Shown here piece by piece: positions 10,686 to 22,094 of a DNA stretch of 64,000 nt; the stretch's first letter is position 1, and each line of letters opens with the position of its first letter. A program made the translations under genes and the position numbers. Source of the DNA: Pomacea canaliculata. Its lineage: Eukaryota > Mollusca > Gastropoda > Architaenioglossa > Ampullariidae. The notes under the pieces were generated by a model. It had not been told where the DNA came from. It saw only the letters and a program-made list of their open reading frames with translations, and did not search any database. The stretch spans positions 11,066,192 to 11,130,191 of the forward strand of contig NC_037603.1 in assembly GCF_003073045.1 (NCBI RefSeq). The letters are read 5' to 3'.

Positions 10686-12366
10686 GAGGAATCTTTTGCA
10701 GTTAAGAAATTGGCGACTCAAGGTACTTTTGGCTCTTGTGGGACTCCTGACTGTGTTGTACCTACTGACTTACAGCTCAGCAAACATCTGGTCACAACAC
10801 AGTTCAGCACAAAACCGTTCAACAGCTTACTACTTACTTCCGTGGCAGTCAAATTCTATACTAAAACATTCTAGCACTAACTCCACGTTTAAGTACAATG
10901 GGACAGCTACTCAAAGACCGTGTTCCCAAGCAGCACATCCTTCAACAACATATTACCTACGTCACTTCCGATCTATATTTATAGTTGACCCTGCCACCCA
11001 TCAACTGACGATTGATCATCAAGGGAACCCCTCTAAGATATCCTCTGAAGTAAGGACTGACAGTAGATCCTCTGCTGTTAAGAATAAGTTGATTGTAATG
11101 TACAACATGCCTGAGTGGATTAAGAGAGGGTCGGATGCTGAGTTGTTTGGCCACTGTCCAGTCAGCACGTGCAACTTGTCCACAAACTATGATGCGGATA
11201 GAGTAGCTGCCGACGCTGTGGTGTTTCACGACGCTCCATCACACAAGCCAGTGCCACCTCGAGCTTTCCCTGACCAGGTGTATGTGTTCCACATGATAGA
11301 ACCGCCACCGATTGCTGGGTCCGGTTATCAAAACACGTCATGGAACTCGGTAAGCCTCGTTGCTATGTCTCAATTGAGCAGCAATGACAAAACAAATTTT
11401 GGACCATTTTGTGTTATTTTTCTTGTTCTCTTTTTTTTGCCTTACACACACAGAAACGGAAAGAAAAAATAACTGTGCATGTATCCGTCCTCAGAGGTGA
11501 AACCACGATCCCCCACAGTCATTGTAACAAGTACAGGCAATGTTATCTCAGTTATATAATATGCCTTTACTAACCTCCCCTCTCCACAAAGAAAGATATG
11601 AAATATTTTGAAAAATTCGTAAATACAGGTAAAGCTCTACCCGTTGGATTTCCTTCTGCAAATCATCATTTTTCAGGCTTTCAACTGGACATGGACCTAC
11701 ACTCAGGACGCCGATATCTGGGTGCCCTATTTCTTTCTGGAACGTTCCAAGCAGTTGCCATGTCTTAACGTCATCCGCGAAGTTGTACAAAGGAAGGACA
11801 CGCCTGTAGCTTGGTTTGTTACTAACTGCCAGTTGGACCAAACTCAACGAATAGCCTACGTTAACAGACTACAGAAAATTCTGACAGTGCATGTGTATGG
11901 TCGATGTGGGACCATGAAATGCCCTCGAATGGCCAAAGAATGTGACGACATGCTCACCACCAAGTACTTCTTCTATCTTTCCTTCGAGAACTCTTATTGC
12001 CAGGATTACGTGACTGAGAAGTTTTCTCGAGCATTTTTCCAGGGTGTCCATGTGGTTCCTATTGTGAGGGGTGGGCTAGACTACTCTCAACATATTCCAG
12101 AAGGAACATTCATCAACGCCGACGATTATAGAAGCCCCGAGGACCTCGGCAAGTACCTGAAAGAGCTCATGAACGATGAAGGGACCTACATTGATATGCT
12201 GTGGCGGATCGCTCACTTTACTACCGCCACCTACCATGACAGTTACACCTACTCGTGGTGCCAGCTGTGTGACAAGCTACACAGGCTGCAGGACAATTCC
12301 AAGACCTATCCAGACCTCTTTGAGTGGTACCACGAGGGGAGATGTTGGCCACCCAAGAAGTTATAG
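10686..12366 (+). CDS. GT10 alpha-1,3-fucosyltransferase-like gene 1 (long stem)
   Basis: Exon A runs 10686-11349 and exon B 11677-12366, with a short 327-base intron (TCG|GTAAGC ... TTTTCAG|GCT, phase 0). After the acceptor the frame reads RRNLLQLRNWRLKVLLALVG, a basic stub running into a transmembrane segment. A long stem with several N-glycosylation sites follows, then YYLRHFRS and the N-terminal GT10 domain with GHCPVSTCNLSTN and DAVVFH. Exon B opens AFNWTWTYTQDADI and contains the donor-binding motif YFFYLSFENSYCQDYVTEKF and paired cysteines (WCQLCDKL). About 447 residues are visible. There is no ATG in exon A before the membrane segment: gene 5 has AAGATGCTT where this gene has AAGGTACTT. 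The start must therefore lie in an upstream exon or be lost. The predicted product is a type II Golgi enzyme transferring fucose from GDP-fucose. Confidence 0.85.
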
Positions 12367-13434
12367 CCTCTCTGTGGCGATAACAACTTTGTAGGTACAG
12401 ACACACGTGTTGTGTGCGGTACTTTGTATTCACACACCTGGTAAACGCATGTGACAACCATTATCCAACTCGACCGCTACCATAAAACTAATTTCGCGGT
12501 TTTTTATTCTAAGAAAAGCAATTGCGATGATTCAAACAGTTAAGAGAGAAGAATCCTCCAACTACGAAACCTAACAAACATTACTAAGCAGACGATCTGC
12601 TTTTCTGGCTAAAAGTGAAAATATGTTTCTTAGAAATGCAAACCTATCAGACGGATAATCTGTAATTTTAGCAGCTTCTCGCAGGACTGAAGCGGTTTAA
12701 CTTTTCTTACCTTGAACAAATAAACCTTGACTTACGTGTTTCGTTATAATTTCCTAAGTTTTTTTTAAAGATTTTTCTGAAACTCGACACAACAATAAGA
12801 TTGTGGTTTGTCGGTGATATTTATTCTCATTTTATATTTTCGAGGACCTAGAATATGCTTCAAGATATTACCTTGTTTCACACCGACCTAAATTTTTCTT
12901 CTTTTGTTTTCTCTACCAGATAGACAATTTATACGAAAATAGTGAAGTTGTGAACAATTCTTCCCTCTGTGTATAAAGTACTGCATCGGCTTCCAGTCGA
13001 TCATCGTATTTGGATCGAGATAATATTGCTTTTATTTATGTGTTTGATAGCTCAAATAATGGTTCACGACAGAAATAAAAAGAGTTTCATGATGCATCCA
13101 ATAAACATACAGGTTCTGGTGTTATTGCTTTATTAAAGAATACCAGAAATCTGGCAATACAAAGTTTTCAGGGATTACATAATATTAACGTATAGACATG
13201 GTTTATAGGTTTAAAGGAAGTTTACATCTTCACACATTAATTGGGTCCAGACACGTGCGACAGACAAATGACACTAGGGACAGGGAACAGGCTTTGGGTT
13301 TTCACACAAACGATAACAGATGGAGATGGTCGAGCAGTTCCACCCGAGATGTGAATATTACCACACAATGAAGCATCATTCACACCCGGTATATATATAA
13401 TAGAGAGAGAGAGAGACGCTTAGCGAGATCATGG
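12367..13434. other. 3' flank of gene 1
   Basis: This is the untranslated tail and spacer. It contains a canonical AATAAA and short TA and GA runs at about 13390-13415. No other gene is seen. The sequence is not shared with the other copies, so gene 1 has a 3' flank of its own. Confidence 0.5.
12719..12724 (+). promoter_or_regulatory. Candidate polyadenylation signal of gene 1
   Basis: AATAAA lies about 355 bases after the stop codon. It is the first such hexamer after the gene. Another AATAAA-like run lies near 13073. Confidence 0.4.
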
Positions 13435-15462
13435 TCTCCACTTCTAATGTCGCTAGGCGCAGGACAAACGTTGAAGTCGTGCATTCGCCAGACAAAATAA
13501 CTGTTGGTACACAAGCGATGACGATGTGTTGTGTCGTGAGTACAGGCGGCTAAACGGCTTTGCTTGCTGAACGATCCGACGCCATTTTACTCATGACGTA
13601 AAAGGTGAATGACGACAGATGGTTACAAAAGCGGACAAAGGAAACAGAAAGTTCTCGAAAGATCGGTGGATGTGCAGCAAGAGAGGGAGAAAGAGGGAGA
13701 GATCTGCGCCAGCAACTTGTCAGGTTTGTTGTGGTTTGTACGTGTTCCAATGAACGGTGTGGAATTCGATACATTTTAATATGATTAGTACTGATTAGTA
13801 TCGATGTGCATTAAAGATTTGGGGGTGTTGTATGTTAGCCGTGAAGTTGCTGTCGGTGTTGTCCTTCTCCTGCTCCTTTTCTTAAGAACGAGAACGAGGC
13901 TGCACCTAACTGGGATGACAGCTATCGGACTCCACAACTATTTCTTTACATATTTGGTTATTACTGCACTTGATATGCAGTTTGTCCTGTGTGTTCATCA
14001 TTGACTGGGTTTTACTTTCTGCTTTGTTTTTGTAAGCGTCATTGGGAATCATGTAGAGTTTTCTTCTTCAACAATTCTTCAGGGCGTTGCCAGTGTCAGC
14101 CATTACTTTATCAGTTTTGAATTACATACGGAAACCACATTAACTTCTCGTTGGAATATCTTTGAAGAGAGTAATTATTTTAATCATGACTGTCTTTGTT
14201 GTACACCACAATTATTCTGGTTTCACTGCATCTCTCCAACTCCTTTCCTTGTTTCAAGATCGACTGTTTGATCTACAACTACTATTTTCCTTCTCTAGTA
14301 CAAATCTAGAAAATTCTGCGCTGCGCGTCATCATTGTCGTCATATTCGCAGTTGCGTCATTCATACTTCATTTCGCTTTGACTTTAACTTTCTGTTTCAA
14401 TCTCTCTGCAGTTTTACTTTCAGTTCTAGAAAGATAAGTCGATGGACAGCAAGATATATAAATATATATATATAAAGCTGATGCTGCAGATTCTTATCTA
14501 TCAGGCTGCAACATTTAAAGATCTGAGTAACCGGCATCCTGTCTGGTCTGAATCCATTTTGTTCACATTGTTGAATAGTGGTCTGGTAACAACAGTGAAC
14601 AAATTGTGAAGCATTTGCAGGAAGCCTTTTAGCTCAAGACCTGGAGAAGAAGATGAGGACAGACACCCACACTGGATGATCAGTGTATTGGTGAATGGAG
14701 AAAGAAATTTATTTATAGAATAAATATCTTGACCCTCTAGCAATCACTATGTATTCACTCTGCTATTAAAACGTTTTGTTGGATAATGATAATCAACAAT
14801 GGGAGTATGTGTACAGTAGATATTAGAATAAATTAATAATTTTTAATAAACAGAACAAGTCAAAAACAAACGTCTTTGAAGCGTGGTTCTATAGTAAGTA
14901 AGGTTTAATGTTTCTTAAGTACATCCTGCTGTTTGCGAAGTCTCGTTAGTGCTTAGACCAATCAGTTTTAACGATATTGTTCTCTTTACAGTAACAACAA
15001 CTGCTGGATTTAATAATGCTTCTGTCTTTCAAAGATAGTTTAAAGTTTAAATTCCTTGGAAACATCTTTACGGACTACATTTCATCACAAGCACGGCCTG
15101 CGACGGGATTGAACAAAATTGTTTACCTAACAACAACGATGTATGTATAAAAAATAGTGTTTTAGTGTATTGTTTTGGAGTATAACTACATATCTACGGA
15201 GCGACATCCCTTTGTAAAAAGTTTAAAAATATCAGTAGATATCCAGGTATCACCAAATATCACTACCACATCTCAGTTAACTTTGATTTCCCGTGCGTTT
15301 GTTATGGATAACCATCAGAAACCATGAATGCGATGACTTGCTGATACCAGGAGTGATGAGAACCACAACTGTATCCATAACAAAATAATTAGCTATTCAT
15401 GTGTGTGATCAATTATCTCTGATTAAACATTAACATATTTTGTCAAAAAAATGTGCTTACAG
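13435..15462 (+). repeat. Upstream unit of gene 2
   Basis: This region starts at CTTCTAATGTCGCTAGG, nearly identical to 20190-22094 before gene 3 and to 7636-10141 before gene 1. It includes a TATA-like run (about 14454-14475), a CTTGGAAACATCTTTACGGA block (15052-15090) and a pyrimidine-poor acceptor TGTGCTTACAG at 15452-15462. An open minus-strand frame at 13550-13774 recurs in every copy, but it follows the nucleotide duplication and has no recognisable domain. Confidence 0.6.
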
Positions 15463-17775
15463 GGCGAATCTTTGCAAGTTCACCAGAACTCGGAGAATCA
15501 AGATGTGTTTGGTTTTTCTGGTACTCCCGATTGCGTTGTGCGTGGTGACTCTAAGCATCCTGACATTTGGTTCAATGCCCATGATAATCGCGCCACAACA
15601 CAGCCACAGTTCTTCAACAACGCATTACTTACGTCACTTCCGCTCGATATTTATACTTGATGTTGCAAATCATGACCTGGCACTTGATCGTCAAGGGAAG
15701 CCCCTTAGTATATCCTCCTCTGACGTAAGGACTGAGAGTAGAGCCTCTGCTGTTAACAATAAGTTGATTGTATGGTACAACATGCCTTACTGGATTGAGA
15801 AAAGGTCGTATGCTGAGGTGTTTGGCCACTGTCCAGTCAACACGTGCAACTTGTCCACAAACTATGGTGCGGATAGAGCAGCTGGCGACGCTGTGGTGTT
15901 TCACGGCTCTCTATTAGATATACCAGTGCCACCTCGAGCTTTTCCTGACCAGGTGTACGTCTTCCACATGTTAGAACCGCCGCCGAAACTTTGGTTTGGA
16001 AAGCAAAAAAATCTTTCATGGAACTCAGTGAGTCTCTTTGTTTCATAGTGTATTAAAATCGCTTTCATTTATTTTCCTACCATAACTGGTACGAGCCTAG
16101 CACAGGTGAACTCACACTAAAGAGAGGGTTTGCGCACCCGTAAGAAGGTCCACCCAGTAGACAGCAGGTCCACTTCTTCACGTCAGTCACTATTCTTCCT
16201 TCCGCTTACCACGGCTTCGGTCTCCTTTAACGTAGCCCTGGAGGACCGTCGTCGCTTTCCCCCAGGTCGACATAGAGGTGTGATGAGTCTGAAGAGTATG
16301 GCATATAATATTCTCCGTTATTATTACAATCGTTTTTTCACATAAATGCAAGAATTATTTTAATTTCACATTTTTTCCTTTTTCTACCCCACTGACCATT
16401 GCGCCAATTGCGTGCGCGTGACTTGGAACAAGAGGAGAACGTGTACCAATGGTTAACGTAATCACCCAGTCCTCCAATTATTGGGGAGGGTGATTTCATA
16501 GACCGGCTGAAACGCCGGTTGTTTAGGAACTCGGGTTTCCGCTTTTACATCGAGGTCTCTCCTCTAACTAACCATAACCAGCTTAAAAAGTTCCTGCTGC
16601 AGAACGTAAAAATAAACCACAACAACCCCAAGCCTAAAACTCTGCAACTATTCTAACTTCACAAGTAGCTAACAAAAATGTTTTCTTTGTTACAACAGAA
16701 TCCAAAAGATATCAAGGGTAAAGAAGCTATCGTTTTGCTTAAGTAAGCCGTAATGTTCAGCAATAAAATCTTTCATTTGGTTTTTTTTCTTCATTTTTTA
16801 AAAGTGGAAATAAAATTAAACTTCCATAAACCCGTGACCAAGCCTCTGAACCTACTCGAAGTTGACGATTTCGTGTACTGCTATCAACAATGGCGAGTCG
16901 TCAGAAGGGTGGTGAGGGTTCACGAGATCAAAATGATCATTTTTTTAAAGTTGATAATATTTAACTACAACTTTTTATGTAAACAATCAAAACACAATTC
17001 TCATTACTTTTGTTAACAATCCTGGTGTATGCCTCGATGATTTCTCGGCTTTCTTTTCTAAAGATGTTTGTGAAAATATTTGTTGCAGGCTTTTAACTGG
17101 ACATGGGGCTACAGGCATGACGCAGATATAAGAGCGACATACTTTTGTCTGGAACATTCCAAGCAGTTGCCAACTATTAGTTTCCTCAAAGATTTAGTTC
17201 GAAAGAAGGAAAAGGCTGCGGCATGGTTTGTTTCTAACTGCCACGACCAAGCCCAGCGACTACGTTACGTTGAGAGACTGAAAGAAGTTCTCCCTGTGGA
17301 CGTATATGGACGATGTGGGACTCTGAACTGCACAACCTGGGCCAGAGAATGCGAAACCATGCTTACCAAGTATTTTTTCTATCTTTCCTTCGAGAACTCT
17401 TTTTGCCAGGATTACGTGACAGAGAAGTTTTCTCGAGCCTTCTTGAAGGATGTGTACGTGGTTCCTGTTGTGCGCGGCGATCTGAACTACTCTCACCACT
17501 TTCCTCAAGGAATTTTTATCAACGCCGATGACTTTAGCAGCCCAGAAGAACTGGGGATGTATCTGAAAAAGCTGATGAACGACGAAGACGCCTACATCGA
17601 CATGTTGTGGCGAATCGCTCACTTTGTCGACTTGGACTCTTACAAAAACCCATACTACTACTCGTGGTGCCAGCTGTGTGACAAGCTACACAGGCTGCAG
17701 GACAATGCCAAGACGTATCCAGACGTCTTTGAATGGTACGAGGATGGGACATGCCGACCGCCAAGGGAATTCTAG
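15463..17775 (+). CDS. GT10 alpha-1,3-fucosyltransferase-like gene 2 (short stem)
   Basis: Exon A runs 15463-16027 and exon B 17089-17775, with a 1061-base intron (TCA|GTGAGT ... TTGCAG|GCT, phase 0). From the ATG at 15503 the two exons encode 175+228 = 403 residues with no stop. The frame is also open upstream to the acceptor (ANLCKFTRTRRIK), so a start in an upstream exon is likely. Residues 1-21 are the membrane anchor. The N-terminal domain has LIVWYNMPYW, GHCPVNTCNLSTN, GDAVVFHG and FPDQVYVFHMLEPP. The C-terminal half has FNWTWGYRHDADI and YFFYLSFENSFCQDYVTEKF, then VPVVRGDLNYSHHFP and FINADDFSSPEELG. All conserved blocks are present, so this is one of the best candidates for an active enzyme. 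The acceptor glycan cannot be deduced. Confidence 0.9.
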
Positions 17776-17959
17776 AGCTTGGTACAGTTGGTGGCATACA
17801 CGGATGATCGTGCCATTCTGGCAGAACATTTTTCTTTTTGTTTTTTCGTTCAGACGGCTGCTCAGAATCAACAGGCAGCTGGAACACTCGACCTTTTCAT
17901 TGTCAAGTGACGTCCCGATCACAGTAAACAGGTGACGCATCTATCGTCGACAAATGTGG

Positions 17960-17965
17960 AATAAA
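17960..17965 (+). promoter_or_regulatory. Candidate polyadenylation signal of gene 2
   Basis: AATAAA lies 185 bases after the stop. The equivalent position after genes 3, 6 and 8 reads GGAATATAAC, so only this copy has the canonical hexamer there. Confidence 0.4.
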
Positions 17966-18957
17966 ACAAAGCGAACCATATGATCGTGAATGTCAAGTGC
18001 AAGATTATACGGTTGTAAACTTCTGTTGCTTGCTTACACCATGAATTACTTGTGTGAGAGAGATTGAGAGAGAGTATAATAAGAGTAGATTGAAAGGTCC
18101 AATTAAGCGCACAATTTTGTTAATTATGGTTGTGTCAAACTCGATGCAAGGTCCGTAAACGCCCAAGCGTACAAACGTGTGGATAATGCATAGATACATC
18201 TTAATTACAAATCGTATGACGTGTCGATTTTGACCTCTGTGTTTTCCTCCGTGTACCTCTCCTTTAAACGTGCATTGAAAACGCACATCTTCGTAAACTT
18301 CACTCCTTGGACCTTTTCCACACACTGCCTTTTGCAGTTACTCTCTGCTCTTGTTCTTGTTATTGGTTCCTCTTTGTGTTTTCTCTTTTTGATGTTATTC
18401 TTCTTTTAGTACGGTTGTTTATTCTTTTATAGTTCATATGTTATAAAAAATTTATCAGTATCTCAGTATTTAAAAGTAAGATCTAGAGGTAATTACCTAA
18501 ATTTATTGAATTTTGTTCCTTTTTTTTCCCATTGTATCAGGCAATGCATGGCTTAACTAAACCTGGTCACAAAGTTTGAGTGAAAGAGTTTTGAAGTATG
18601 AATTTCACAGAAAATGTTTTACATTTTAAACTATTAATAAAAAATTGGCAAAAGGATGGCGCATGATCTTCTTTCTATTTCTTTTTAAACTACACTCGGT
18701 ACTGTAGATTTACATGGGGAAAATGATGTGGACATTGTTCTAAGGGAGAAAACTCTAGAAATAACGATTCATCGTGACAATGGCCAGTTTACTTCCCTTG
18801 GAATATGAAGCGAGTATTGTCTTCTACTTCGCTTAGTCACATCTTTTGCTCTGAAACCATTTTTCTGTTTGTTTATTTCAACGAATTTCCCTATTTGTGG
18901 CCTCAAACTGTTAGAACGAAGTACTTGTACTTGCTTTAGGGCTGTCGAAATGAGCAA

Positions 18958-19308
18958 TCATTGATACACTTCTCTTGAAGATGACAAGAAAGTATATAAA
19001 ATAAAAGAAATTGAAGTGTCACCAATGTGAGGACGCTGTATGACAGAACAACTCAATAAGCAGTTTTTGTGTTTGCAGATGCAGTTTGAGAAGTTCTGAT
19101 TTACTGTAATTGAGCATTCTCCTCGCGCAGCCTCACATCCAAAACAGATTGCACACTCTACGCTGACAAACAGTAATAAAAGTAATGACATTAAAACACT
19201 AGTTAACCATAGCATGCTATGACACTTAAGAGGACCAATTAAGCCTGAAAGGGAAGTCACGCCGACCCATACATGACTGCGACCACACCCACCTGTACCG
19301 ACCATCAT
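18958..19308 (-). other. Opposite-strand open frame, possible secreted Cys-rich peptide
   Basis: The frame is 116 residues long. An internal methionine precedes a hydrophobic run (LTSVLMSLLLLLFVSVE) that looks like a signal peptide. A cysteine-rich stretch follows: CAICFGCEAARGEC, then NCICKHKNC. The same frame recurs after genes 3, 6 and 8. Recent DNA duplication alone explains that recurrence, and the diverged versions at about 27950-28040 and 40380-40480 do not keep the whole frame. I give it as an unproven frame, not as a gene. Confidence 0.25.
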
Positions 19309-19336
19309 TCTTCACAGGAAGATGGGTGGTGCTTCA

Positions 19337-19648
19337 TAGTGTACTACTAATAGTGTACTACTAATAGTGTACTACGTCACGCTAGTGCACCATTCACACC
19401 ATTGCCTGCAGTCAACATCATAGAGAGAGAGAATGAGAGAAAATGAGTGACACTTGGGATTGTTCGGACGGTGACAATCTGCATTTCTCGTGGTTCTAAC
19501 AAATCTCTACTTGAGCATGAGAAATGCAGACTTTTAGCGTCCAGCTAACGCGAACTGTCACTCTGATTGGTGTTGACGGCAGGCAATGTTGTGAATAGTG
19601 TACCAATGTGACGTAGTACACTCTTAACGTGACGTAGTACGCTGTTAG
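19337..19648. repeat. Foldback (inverted-repeat) element, copy 1
   Basis: The left arm GTACTACGTCAC...CCATTCACACCATTGCCTGC returns in reverse complement at the right end as GCAGGCAATGTTGTGAATAG...GTGACGTAGTAC. An inner pair, AGAAATGCAGA with TCTGCATTTCT, closes the hairpin. The left end carries a 14-base tandem repeat TAGTGTACTACTAA in two full copies plus a part. It behaves like a MITE but no target duplication could be defined. Copies follow genes 3, 6 and 8. Confidence 0.7.
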
Positions 19649-20190
19649 CGGCTCTCGTTGATCGCGGGTACTTTGCTAAAGGATAATCTATTAACGGATT
19701 GGTTTTGGAAGCTGCAATTTACATGTTAGGTTGATATCGCCGATATCTACTGATATCTATAAAAAAGAAAAAAAGAAAAAAAAAAAAAGAAAAAAGAAAA
19801 AACAAAAAAGAACAACAACAAAGAAAAAACTATTAGTGTTAGGCTTAAAGCGCGCACACACACACACACAGCCACTAATTAACAGGCTAAAAAGTACACA
19901 AGTAATAAAACAATCAAAGTAAGAAAGAATAAAGTCGGCCTTTTAAATACTTTTACATTCCTACACACTACTAGGAACTTTATTACGAAAAATGAGGCGG
20001 GAGATGTGTTTAATATCTTTGTAGGCTCCTGCCCTGAGTGTTTCTCTGAATTGCTCTTCCCTTACATCCAAGGCAGACTACTCCACTCCTCGTCTGATGG
20101 CCGTACTCTCTTTATTCCTGTCACCATGCCAACCACACATGGTAACCGGCTGGTTAGTTACTGTGTTGATAAACAGTGCAACTGTCTTCA

Positions 20191-22094
20191 CCTCTAATGT
20201 CGCTATGCACAGGACAAACGTTGAAGTCGTGCATTCGCCAGACAAAATAACTGTTGGTACACAAGCGATGACGATGTGTTGTGTCGTGAGTACAGGCGGC
20301 TAAACGGCTTTGCTTGCCGAACGCTCCGACGCCAATTTACTCATGACGTAAAACTTGAATGACGACAGATGGATACAAAAGCGGACAAAGGAAACAGAAA
20401 GTTCTCGAAAGATCGGTGGACGTGCAGCAAGAGAGGGAGAAAGAGGGAGAGATCTGCGCCAGCAACTTGTCAGGTTTGTTGTGGTTTGTACGTGTTCCAA
20501 TGAACGGTGTGGAATTCGATACATTTTAATATGATTAGTACTGATTAGTATCGATGTGCATTAAAGATTTGGGGGTGTAGTATGTTAGCCGTGAAGTTGC
20601 TGTCGCTGTTCTCCTTCTGCTGCTCCTTTTCTTAAGAACGAGAACGAGGCTGCACCTAACTGGGATGACAGCTATCGGACTCCACAACTATTTCTTTACA
20701 TATTTGGTTATTACTGCACTTGATATGGAGTTTGTCCTGTATGTTCATTATTGACTGGGTTTTACTTTCTGCTTTTTTTTGTAAGCGTCATTAGGAATCA
20801 TGTAGAGTTTTCTTCTTCAACAATTCTTCAGGGCGTTGCCAGTGTCAGCCATTACTTTATCAGTTTTGACGTACATACGGAAACCACATTAACTTCTCGT
20901 TGGAATATCTTTGAAGAGAGTAATTATTTTAATCATGACTGTCTTTGTTGTACACGACAATTATTCTGGTTTCACTGCATCTCTCCAACTCCATTCCTTG
21001 TTTCAAGATCGACTGTTTGATCTACAACTGCAGACATTGTCTACGTCATCATGTAGATTTTCGCTTAACCTACAGGATTTGATCTGTGGGCAAGAACTTT
21101 TTCCAGCCTGTCCATAAAACCGGGATATGGCGTAATATAAATTCACTGCAGTATTAATATTAGTATTTTCTTTTCTTCTACTCTTCTACAACTATTTTCC
21201 TTCTCTAGTACAAATCTAGAAAATTCTGCGCTGCGCGTCATCATTGTCGTCATATTCGCAGTTGCGTCATTCATATTTCATTTCACTTTGACTTTAACAA
21301 AGTAAAACTGCAGAGAGATTAAAATAGAAAGTTCTAGAAAGATAAGTCGATGGACAGCAAGATATATAAATATATATATAAAGCTGATGCTTAATTGCCC
21401 ACCCCTCCTCTAGGCAATCACCATGTATTCACTCTGCTATTAAAACTTTTTGTTGGATAATGATAATCAACAAAAGGAGTATGTGCATAGTAGTTAGAGA
21501 TAATTCTACTAATTAATAATTTTTAATAAACAGAACATGTCAAAAACAAACGTCTTTGAAGCGTGGTTCTATAGTAAGTAAGGTTTATTGTTTCTTTAGA
21601 AGTGCATCCTGCTGTTTGCGAAGTCTCGTTAGTGTTTAGACCAATCGGTTTTAACGATATTGTTCTCTTTACAGTAACAACAACTGCTGGATTTCATAAT
21701 GCTTCTGTCTTTCAAAGATAGTTTAAAGTTTAAATTCCTTGGAAACATCTTTACGGACAACATTTCATCACAAGAACGCCTACGACGGGATTGAAAAAAT
21801 TGTTTACCAAACAACAACGATGTATGTATAGAAACATTGTTTTACCTTATTGTGTGGAGTATAACTACATCTTTACAGAGTGACATTTCTTTGTGAAAGT
21901 TTAAAAGTATCAGTAGATATCCAGGTATCACCAAACATTACTACCACATTTCAGTTAACTTTGATTTCCCGCGCATTTGTTATGGCAAACCCAGTGTTAA
22001 ATATTCCCGTTACTAATTATACTGTTTACTTGCTTGTGTAAATTGTCTCTTAATGAACATTAACACTTCATGTGTAAAAATAATTTTCTCACAG
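20191..22094 (+). repeat. Upstream unit of gene 3
   Basis: This copies the gene 2 upstream unit at an offset of about 6.7 kb. It has a TATA-like run near 21360-21380 and a CTTGGAAACATCTTTACGGA block at 21735-21774. A local insertion of ~150 bases at about 21030-21185 and a small rearrangement near 21300-21330 distinguish it. The acceptor is TTCTCACAG ending at 22094. Confidence 0.55.

Larger units (their letters stand above)
17776..20190 (+). repeat. 3' flank of gene 2, shared unit
   Basis: This flank is ~97% alike by eye to the 3' flanks of genes 3 (24410-26360), 6 (44964-47480) and 8 (54682-57150). It holds a polyadenylation signal, an opposite-strand open frame (18958-19308), a foldback repeat (19337-19648) and A-rich and CA microsatellites (about 19760-19870). 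No further gene is recognised. Confidence 0.7.

Noticed and set aside
13550..13774. Minus-strand frame starting MYRIPHRSLEHVQ, present before most genes
   Set aside because: It has no recognisable domain, its length varies with frameshifts between copies, and it follows the duplicated upstream DNA.
15451..15660. A 69-residue frame overlapping exon A in another phase, recurring in each copy
   Set aside because: It lies wholly inside the fucosyltransferase exon, has no domain, and recurs only because the DNA is duplicated.
16130..17016. Protein-like frames inside the introns (SLKSMAYNILRYYYN and VDDFVYCYQQWRVVRRVV regions)
   Set aside because: They are kept only among recent duplicates. The diverged intron of gene 5 aligns in part (38210-38340) but does not keep the frame, and gene 7 changes it, so intronic sequence is the simpler reading. 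A retroelement fragment is not excluded.
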